A stretch of 6,671 nucleotides of DNA, taken from the NCBI GenBank assembly GCA_012515365.1, contig JAAYYM010000389.1:1-6671 (forward strand), in the 5' to 3' direction. This DNA is from Clostridia bacterium. GTDB taxonomy: Bacteria; Bacillota_A; Clostridia; Lachnospirales; Lachnospiraceae. Under the pieces are notes generated by a model. That model had not been told where the DNA came from, did no database searches, and worked only from the letters and a program-made list of their open reading frames with translations. The translations under genes and the position numbers were made by a program. Below are positions 1 to 4,244 of this stretch, one piece after another (position 1 is the stretch's first letter; each line of letters starts with the position of its first letter).

Positions 1-190
1 ACTAATTCATCTGATCCTTTTCGAGACTGTTTCCCTATGGCTGCTAACCTCTCATGTCTAACAGGATCATCCAACTCGTAAGTCAGGTCCTAAATTCCTT
101 CGTCCAGCCTACTCATAGCTTTGGGTGTCGCTCATGCTCACTTCCAGGGTCATGCCCTATAAAATATGTCTTAGCGACTTCACTCTACTT
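1..190 (-). ncRNA. candidate structured RNA next to IS110-type transposase (possible bridge/seekRNA)
   Basis: There is no convincing reading frame here, but several complementary arms are visible. GTCGCT (127-132) pairs with AGCGAC (173-178) and encloses AGGG/CCCT (146-149 with 155-158, 5-nt loop). CTAT+GGCTG (35-43) pairs with CAGCC (105-109) and ATAG (115-118), leaving a 5-nt bulge. TGATCCT (12-18) pairs perfectly with AGGATCA (63-69); this helix crosses the previous one, so it would be a pseudoknot or an alternative fold. IS110-family elements are known to encode a bridge RNA (seekRNA) in a non-coding flank, downstream of the transposase in the IS1111 group, so this is the natural candidate. 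Against it, the inverted repeat at 201-234 may mark the element's end, in which case this stretch is flanking DNA. The strand is assumed from the transposase. Confidence 0.35.
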
Positions 191-200
191 TGTCTTGTAC

Positions 201-234
201 TAGAGAGCACTCCTGTAATCCAGCACCAATTGAA
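201..234. repeat. inverted repeat, copy on the 3' side of the transposase
   Basis: TAGAGAGCACTCCTGTAAT (201-219) is the reverse complement, with one mismatch, of 1577-1595. CCAATTGAA (226-234) is the exact reverse complement of 1556-1564. The spacer between the two blocks is 6 nt here and 12 nt in the other copy. This position is where a subterminal inverted repeat of an IS1111-like element would sit. Confidence 0.7.
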
Positions 235-292
235 CCTTGGCGGACGTTTTTCTGTTTACTGAGTGCATACAACTTTATGTTGCTTAACAGCT

Positions 293-1477
293 TTACGCTG
301 CTTCTGGTCTTATGATATCCTCTCGAAACTTTGTTTCGTCAAACTCACAGCCAGTTTTCAGGATTGTGTAGAAGACTCTGATTGCCTTACAGGCAACCGC
401 TATCTTTGCCTGCATTCCTCCTAATGGTTTCCTGGTTCGATTCCTGTAATAAAGGAACACATCTGCAAATGCCGGATTCCAGTTCATCAGGGCTCGCGCC
501 GACTCATACATCATCCTTCTAAGTTTACTTCTGCCTCTCTTGCTTATTCCCGGTTGACCTTTCTTCTTGCCTGAACTGATTTTGGTTATTTCCAGTCCTG
601 CAAGCTTTTGTATCTGCTTTGGATTAGTGAAACGTCCGATATCACCAACCTCTGCTATAAAGCCTATCACGGTACTAAGCCCTACTCCTTTTATGGCGAG
701 CAGTTTCTCCACATTCGGCACTTCCATTACTTTCTGTGCCAGGTAATCATCAAGCCTTTCCAGCTGTTCTTTCTTTGCTATGTAGTCATTTACGAGGATC
801 CATATTTCAAGCTTTGCAGCTTCTCCTCCCTCAAGTCCTACACTGTTAGAAGCTGCTTCAACCAGGGTCTGTGCCCTCTTTAATCCTGCAGCTCTCACTT
901 TAGCATTTCGCCAGATTTCATTGATGCCTCCTGCACCAAGTTTTACTATGTCATGTGGTAATGGTGCGTACTGTAACAACATCAAACCACTTGTCGAATC
1001 AAACTCTTTGTAGCACTCCAGATACTCTGGAAAATACTTTTGCAGCCATCCCTGTATCTGATTAGATAGTCTTACATGTTGCTTCATGATTTGGTCTCTG
1101 CAGACTGAAGCCTCTCTGATTTCTGCATATACTCCAGTTGGAATATATGAAGTTGAATAACGTCCGTCTTTCACAAGTCCTGCTATGGTCTTCGGATCCT
1201 TTAAATCACTCTTTTCAGGGCTGTTATCATCAAGTTCTTTGCTTTTCTTAACACTGTATGGATTGACTGTAACCAGCTTGATTCCCTGTTTATCAAGGAA
1301 ATTCTGAAAAGTGAGGAATCCAACACCTGTATTGCTAAATTTAAAAACTCTTTTTCCGAGTTCTACGCCTCGCCAGTCAAATGCTCTAGCGAAATGAGTC
1401 TGTGATCCAATATCAACTCCCACAATTAAAGTGTCAGCAGTTACTTGATTTAAATTTTCATTCTGTGTAAAATTCAT
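293..1477 (-). CDS. IS110-family transposase with internal deletion of the catalytic Glu segment
   Basis: This is a 394-aa DEDD (RuvC-like) recombinase of the IS110 family, the enzyme that moves the element using a guide (bridge) RNA. Seen in order: the N-terminal catalytic domain with Asp22 in VGVDIG; the motif KSKELDDNSPEKSDLKDPK with Asp91 and Asp94; DGRYS and IPTGVYAEIRE; a helical middle (about 120-250); then the C-terminal Transposase_20 domain with IKGVGLSTVIGFIAEVGDI (263-281) and ISSGKKKGQPGISKRGR (300-316), which holds the family's catalytic serine (301 or 302). Family members have about 30 more residues between a region like FQNF and LDKQGIKLVTVNP, including the E of G-x-EPTGHYW. 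Here FQNF (57-60) runs straight into LDKQGIK, in frame, so that Glu is absent. Start: ATG at 1477 with GGAGG at 1485-1489, 7 nt away. Identity is sure; activity is doubtful. Confidence 0.92.
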   Translation of the reverse strand: MNFTQNENLNQVTADTLIVGVDIGSQTHFARAFDWRGVELGKRVFKFSNTGVGFLTFQNFLDKQGIKLVTVNPYSVKKSKELDDNSPEKSDLKDPKTIAGLVKDGRYSTSYIPTGVYAEIREASVCRDQIMKQHVRLSNQIQGWLQKYFPEYLECYKEFDSTSGLMLLQYAPLPHDIVKLGAGGINEIWRNAKVRAAGLKRAQTLVEAASNSVGLEGGEAAKLEIWILVNDYIAKKEQLERLDDYLAQKVMEVPNVEKLLAIKGVGLSTVIGFIAEVGDIGRFTNPKQIQKLAGLEITKISSGKKKGQPGISKRGRSKLRRMMYESARALMNWNPAFADVFLYYRNRTRKPLGGMQAKIAVACKAIRVFYTILKTGCEFDETKFREDIIRPEAA

Positions 1478-1480
1478 AGT

Positions 1481-1549
1481 GAAACCTCCGTTTGATTTAG
1501 GTGTTTTTCATCCGACCAAGATGATACCTTTATCATACGTCGAGGTTTC
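1481..1549 (-). promoter_or_regulatory. transposase leader: helix hiding the ribosome binding site
   Basis: On the minus strand, GAAACCTC (1542-1549) is perfectly complementary to GAGGTTTC (1481-1488), which contains four of the five bases of the transposase Shine-Dalgarno GGAGG (1485-1489). Inside the enclosed stretch ATGATA/TATCAT (1521-1526 with 1531-1536) forms a second hairpin with a 4-nt loop. A transcript entering from outside would fold with the ribosome site paired, a device known for limiting transposase translation in other IS families (for example IS10 and IS50). The pairing is seen; the role is inferred. It could instead be part of a 5'-side bridge RNA. Confidence 0.5.
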
Positions 1550-1555
1550 TTTTTA

Positions 1556-1595
1556 TTCAATTGGCGTTATTTCTGAATTACAGGAATGCTCTCTA
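1556..1595. repeat. inverted repeat, copy on the 5' side of the transposase
   Basis: TTCAATTGG (1556-1564) and ATTACAGGAATGCTCTCTA (1577-1595) mirror 226-234 and 201-219 on the other side of the transposase gene, with one mismatch in the longer block. It lies about 80 nt upstream of the transposase start, just outside the ribosome-site helix. Confidence 0.7.
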
Positions 1596-1620
1596 TCGGT
1601 GTAGTTGTCACTTCAAGACA

Positions 1621-1719
1621 CTAACCAAAATTCCAATGATATATTAAAGCCATTTTGAAACAGCGGTATCCGCATTCCTTTAACTTTTGCAAGATCCGAT
1701 CACGGTATTTATCACGCAT
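1621..1719 (-). CDS. possible 32-aa peptide or gene remnant after the DUF3795 gene
   Basis: An ATG 2 nt after the DUF3795 stop opens a 32-codon frame ending in TAG. Its first part (MRDKYRDRILQKLKECGY) is charged, amphipathic and protein-like; the rest (RCFKMALIYHWNFG) is not. There is no good ribosome site: AGGA lies 12 nt upstream. The start loosely resembles the C-terminal helix-plus-strand region of PP-loop proteins of the LarE type, so it may be a decayed tail of such a gene. That resemblance is from memory and weak, and chance cannot be excluded. Confidence 0.22.
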   Translation of the reverse strand: MRDKYRDRILQKLKECGYRCFKMALIYHWNFG

Positions 1720-1721
1720 CT

Positions 1722-2216
1722 CTAACGATTTTTCCTAAATTCATCCATATTCTTTTTGCAGGTGTATGCTTCCATCAATTTTTCATCTTCCCAAGTCCAT
1801 TGCTTTTCAACCTCTATCTTTTGAATCAGAGTTTCCTGCGATGGTTCAGCTGGAAAGTTATCGCATGGATATTGTGAACAATAACCACAATGCTCAAGGC
1901 CTTTTTCTATAACGCATTTCCTTGCTTTGCAAGTAGGATCAAATAAAACCGTATCATCTTTTTGAGTTGAACAGCCATCACAAATGATGGCATTGGAATC
2001 AGGTTCATATCCCGGATATATTTTACGATACACTTCGCAAATTTCACTACGTCTGTCATTTTTAAGTACATTAGGGCGATAAATAAGGCACAAATCACAC
2101 CTCATCCCACATTTTGAAAAGATTTGTTCAACCTTATTAAATATGACAGTCTGCTCTTTCATTGAAATTTTCCCGACTTCATAACCATATTCAGTTAATT
2201 CCTTTTTGTATTTCAA
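1722..2216 (-). CDS. DUF3795 cysteine-rich protein, with N-terminal extension from a broken upstream gene
   Basis: The 164-aa frame carries the DUF3795 cysteine pattern: CGMRCDLC (Cys36, 40, 43), Cys60, ICDGC (Cys79, 82), Cys96 and Cys101, then CGYCSQYPC (Cys110, 113, 118). This suggests a metal-binding (Zn or Fe-S) small protein; the function of the family is unknown. No signal peptide or membrane segment is seen. The frame opens at a TTG (2214-2216) with no ribosome site. Residues 1-28 look like the C-terminal half of a separate small helical protein rather than part of the domain, and their beginning lies in another frame upstream. The first ATG, at 2160-2162 (residue 19), is a plausible alternative start but has only a weak site, and family proteins usually begin close to FNKVEQIFSKCGMRC. 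So the domain is intact, but its expression is uncertain. Confidence 0.8.
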   Translation of the reverse strand: MKYKKELTEYGYEVGKISMKEQTVIFNKVEQIFSKCGMRCDLCLIYRPNVLKNDRRSEICEVYRKIYPGYEPDSNAIICDGCSTQKDDTVLFDPTCKARKCVIEKGLEHCGYCSQYPCDNFPAEPSQETLIQKIEVEKQWTWEDEKLMEAYTCKKNMDEFRKNR

Positions 2217-2325
2217 AAAGGAATGTTGCTATTCCTGCAATATCCGCAATTTCATTAAATGTTAACTTGAACGACTTACTTCCGTTTTTCTGCACATATT
2301 CCCATAAAGAATTGTATTTGCTCAT
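2191..2325 (-). pseudogene. N-terminal half of a small helical protein, frameshifted into the DUF3795 frame
   Basis: ATG at 2325 has a strong ribosome site (AAGGAGA, 2331-2337, 5 nt away) and opens a 44-aa frame beginning MSKYNSLWEYVQKNGSKSF, then LTFNEIADIAGI, which reads like a small cytoplasmic Clostridia protein. After ..IAGI the frame runs into unlikely residues and stops at 2191. In the next frame the sequence continues as HSFLKYKKELTEYGYEVGKISMKEQTV, which is what I would expect to follow an AGIP-x-D stretch. The simplest reading is loss of a few bases (about 5) near 2223-2230, splitting one gene of roughly 65-70 codons that then runs into DUF3795. The family is recalled, not searched. 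Confidence 0.5.
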
Positions 2326-2498
2326 TTGTTTCTCCTTTTCCAAACTATGGAGTGCAATTGAACTTTCATGTTTGCAGCACCCGTTGCAAAACTCATCTTT
2401 GATTTCCGTGATACTCCTCCGTTACTCAATGTGTATTCATTATAGCAATTACTGGAATAGGTGGCAACCAGCTCTCCGTTTTTATCATAAAACTCCAT
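2322..2498 (-). pseudogene. orphan protein fragment (YMEFYDKNGELVATYSSN)
   Basis: This minus-strand frame reads MEFYDKNGELVATYSSN at its start, a convincing beta-hairpin-like stretch seen at the tails of some Clostridia hypothetical proteins. It then continues with less protein-like residues for 58 aa in all. The frame stays open upstream of the ATG without a ribosome site, so the ATG is probably internal to what was once a longer gene. Its stop overlaps the next gene's start as ATGA (2322-2325). From about 2412 to 2325 a second minus-strand frame, the one leading into MSKYN, is also open (ITEIKDEFCNGCCKHE...), preceded by GGAGGAG but with ACG where a start might be. Both readings suggest decayed DNA rather than an intact gene. 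Confidence 0.3.
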
Positions 2499-2529
2499 GT
2501 ATTCACTATTACCTAAATGACGTTTCAGT

Positions 2530-2587
2530 ATACCAATCGAAATTCCAGAATACCAATTATGAAGAAACCATCTATTTATGTTATACT
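2530..2587 (+). promoter_or_regulatory. lysR promoter region with 20-bp-spaced direct repeats
   Basis: TATACT at 2582-2587 is a good -10 element about 33 nt before the LysR start; no good -35 is seen at 16-18 nt. Upstream, ATACCAAT occurs twice (2530-2537 and 2550-2557), exactly 20 bp apart, so both copies face the same side of the helix. This suits a dimeric regulator site, possibly autoregulation by LysR, and the missing -35 would fit activator dependence. The repeats are seen; the role is inferred. Confidence 0.4.
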
Positions 2588-2619
2588 GATAACAAATTTT
2601 ACGAAAAGCAGGTACAGGT

Positions 2620-3525
2620 ATGACATTACAACAATTAAAATATGTAATAGCTGTGGCAGAAACAGGAACTATTACCGTGGCGGCAGAAAAGCTCTATCTG
2701 TCTCAACCTAGTTTGACAAATGCCATTCATGAACTGGAAAAGGAAATGAATATCCGTATATTCAACAGAACAAACAAAGGGATTAGTTTGTCAAAAGAAG
2801 GGGAGGATTTTCTCGGATATGCCAGACAGGTCTTAGAGCAAGCCTCCATTCTAGGGGATAAATATAAGGGTCCCTTCGGCGGGAAGAAACAGTTTTGCGT
2901 TTCAACACAGCACTATTCATTTGCTGTTAATGCCTTCGTGGACTTAATCAAAGAATACGGACAGGATGAATATGATTTTAGTTTACGAGAAACACAGACC
3001 TATGAAATCATTGATGATGTTGCACAGCTGAAAAGTGAAATCGGAATCTTGTTTTTGAATGATTTTAATGAAGCCGTCATCAGAAAACTTCTTAAGTCTC
3101 ATGACTTAGAATTTCATCAGTTGTTTGTGGCAAAACCTCATGTTTTTATCAGTCGGAACCACCCACTTGCTTTTCATACCGTAATTACCAATGAAGAATT
3201 AGAACCCTATCCCTATCTGTCCTTTGAGCAGGGTGAGCATAATTCATTTTATTTTTCAGAAGAAATTTTTTCAGCTTTTGAACGAAAGAAAAACATACGT
3301 GTCAGAGACAGGGCAACCTTATTTAATCTTCTGATTGGACTGAACGGTTATACCGTCTGCAGCGGTGTCATTGACAAGAAATTAAACGGAAAAGATATCA
3401 TTGCAGTTCCTCTTGCAACAGAAGGTGATATGCGCATCGGCTATATTAACCACCGCAAAGGATTGATGAGTCGCCTCGGAACAACTTATCTGGAAGCATT
3501 GAAGCAATACGTTTGTCATAGTTAA
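2620..3525 (+). CDS. LysR-type transcriptional regulator, likely of methionine genes
   Basis: This 301-aa protein has the usual LysR length and build. Residues 2-60 are the winged helix-turn-helix (LQQLKYVIAVAETGTITVAA, then EKLYLSQPSLTNAIHELEKE, then FNRTNKGISLSKEG), followed by a linker helix (about 65-85) and a periplasmic-binding-protein-like effector domain (about 90-295). It is cytoplasmic and presumably binds DNA as a tetramer, with a small-molecule effector. The gene is followed by a strong terminator and then, in the same direction, metE-metF, so it is a separate transcription unit beside its probable targets. MetR and MtaR/CmbR-type LysR proteins control methionine genes in other bacteria, but I cannot say this is an ortholog; another sulfur- or amino-acid-responsive role is possible. 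Start ATG at 2620 with a modest ribosome site, GCAGG (2608-2612), 7 nt away. Class is certain; target is inferred. Confidence 0.92.
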   Translation: MTLQQLKYVIAVAETGTITVAAEKLYLSQPSLTNAIHELEKEMNIRIFNRTNKGISLSKEGEDFLGYARQVLEQASILGDKYKGPFGGKKQFCVSTQHYSFAVNAFVDLIKEYGQDEYDFSLRETQTYEIIDDVAQLKSEIGILFLNDFNEAVIRKLLKSHDLEFHQLFVAKPHVFISRNHPLAFHTVITNEELEPYPYLSFEQGEHNSFYFSEEIFSAFERKKNIRVRDRATLFNLLIGLNGYTVCSGVIDKKLNGKDIIAVPLATEGDMRIGYINHRKGLMSRLGTTYLEALKQYVCHS

Positions 3526-3548
3526 AATCTATGGCAAACGTATTTTTT
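3506..3548 (+). terminator. rho-independent terminator of lysR
   Basis: AATACGTTTGTCATAG (3506-3521) pairs with CTATGGCAAACGTATT (3529-3544), 16 bp with a single G-U and a 7-nt loop, followed by a T run (3543-3548). The LysR stop codon lies in the loop, so the terminator uses the end of the coding sequence as its left arm. It separates lysR from metE. Confidence 0.88.
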
Positions 3549-3554
3549 ATGTAT

Positions 3555-3583
3555 TATACAAATATTTCTTACAAATATATAAT
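3555..3583 (+). promoter_or_regulatory. metE-metF promoter with direct repeat
   Basis: A perfect TATAAT (3578-3583) lies 17 nt after TATACA (3555-3560), a 4/6 match to TTGACA. TACAAATAT occurs twice (3557-3565 and 3570-3578), overlapping the spacer and the -10, and TTATA/TATAA (3554-3558 and 3578-3582) form an inverted pair. A regulator bound here would block or adjust RNA polymerase; the adjacent LysR protein is the candidate. The leader is only about 40 nt, too short for a SAM riboswitch or T-box. Confidence 0.6.
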
Positions 3584-3616
3584 CAAACCACTACTAAGAT
3601 AAATTGATTAGAATTT

Positions 3617-3621
3617 GGAGG
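3617..3621 (+). promoter_or_regulatory. metE ribosome binding site (fixes the start at 3630)
   Basis: GGAGG lies 8 nt before ATG 3630-3632. The open frame extends back to a TTG at 3615, but that codon overlaps the ribosome site itself, so [12 protein letters not shown] is the real N-terminus. Confidence 0.85.
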
Positions 3622-3629
3622 ATTTTTGT

Positions 3630-4244
3630 ATGAAGACATCAGTAATCGGCTTTCCCAGAATCGGGACTCTGCGAGAATTAAAATTCGCTGCTGAGAAATA
3701 TTTCAAAAATGAAATAGATGCAACAGGACTGACACAAACCGCAAAAGAACTGCGGAAAACACACTGGACTACACAAAAGAAAAACGGAATTGACTACATT
3801 TCAAGCAACGACTTTTCCTACTATGATATACTGCTGGATACCGCCGTGTTGTTTGGTATGATTCCGAAACGTTATACAAAACTAAATCTGTCTGAACTCA
3901 ATACTTACCTTGCCATGGCTCGTGGGTATCAAGGTGCCGAAGGCGATGTTAAGGCACTTGCCATGAAAAAATGGTTCAATACCAATTATCATTATATCGT
4001 ACCTGAATTGGAAGACGATACACTCATCCGGCTCTCTGGAAAAAAACCATTTGATGAATATGAAGAAGCAAAATCACTTGGCATCGAAACAAAACCTGTT
4101 GTGATTGGTGCTTATACACTCTTGAAATTGTGCCGCCTGACTGGAGCAAAAACTGTCGCAGATTATGTAGATGATACCATTTGCGCCTATCAGAGTTTTA
4201 TTCAGAAATGTGCAGGTTCATCAAATTGCATGGCTACAATTTGA
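3630..4244 (+). CDS. metE: MetE N-terminal fragment (before the frameshift)
   Basis: This is 204 aa from the true start. It covers the first part of the N-terminal barrel ([18 protein letters not shown]..., [32 protein letters not shown]) up to YQSFIQK. The last dozen residues ([11 protein letters not shown]) are out-of-frame reading before TGA. It lacks the zinc site and cannot catalyse methyl transfer alone. Confidence 0.8.
   Translation: MKTSVIGFPRIGTLRELKFAAEKYFKNEIDATGLTQTAKELRKTHWTTQKKNGIDYISSNDFSYYDILLDTAVLFGMIPKRYTKLNLSELNTYLAMARGYQGAEGDVKALAMKKWFNTNYHYIVPELEDDTLIRLSGKKPFDEYEEAKSLGIETKPVVIGAYTLLKLCRLTGAKTVADYVDDTICAYQSFIQKCAGSSNCMATI

Larger units (their letters stand above)
201..1595 (-). 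mobile_element. IS110/IS1111-type insertion sequence, probably inactive
   Basis: A DEDD transposase on the minus strand is bracketed by two copies of a 19-bp inverted repeat with one mismatch (201-219 and 1577-1595), each followed inward by an inverted CCAATTGAA/TTCAATTGG block. Classical IS110 elements lack terminal inverted repeats, whereas the IS1111 subgroup has subterminal ones, so the repeats favour an IS1111-like arrangement. The true ends cannot be fixed from one copy: they may lie a few bases outside these repeats, or the element may run through the structured stretch to the left window edge. The catalytic deletion in the transposase suggests that this copy could move only if a protein were supplied in trans. 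Confidence 0.6.

Noticed and set aside
1..190. Group II intron remnant
   Set aside because: No domain V-like motif and no reverse transcriptase; the helices do not match that layout.
608..883. 91-aa plus-strand open frame
   Set aside because: It lies antisense inside the transposase gene, has no ribosome site and shows no protein-like features.
1663..1673. GCGG-TAT-CCGC hairpin as terminator of the DUF3795 gene
   Set aside because: The stem is only 4 bp and no T run follows on the minus strand.
2371..2390. TTTGCA/TGCAAA dyad in the lysR upstream region
   Set aside because: Six base pairs with an 8-nt loop, no nearby promoter or T run; within chance.
2162..2623. 153-aa plus-strand open frame before lysR
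   Set aside because: It runs antisense to the DUF3795 N-terminus and the MSKYN gene, has irregular composition and overlaps the lysR promoter.
3584..3629. SAM riboswitch or T-box leader before metE
   Set aside because: Only about 40 nt separate the likely transcription start from the ATG; no such structure fits.
3615..3629. Upstream TTG start for metE (MEDFC...)
   Set aside because: The TTG overlaps the GGAGG ribosome site of the ATG at 3630, and family proteins start near that ATG.
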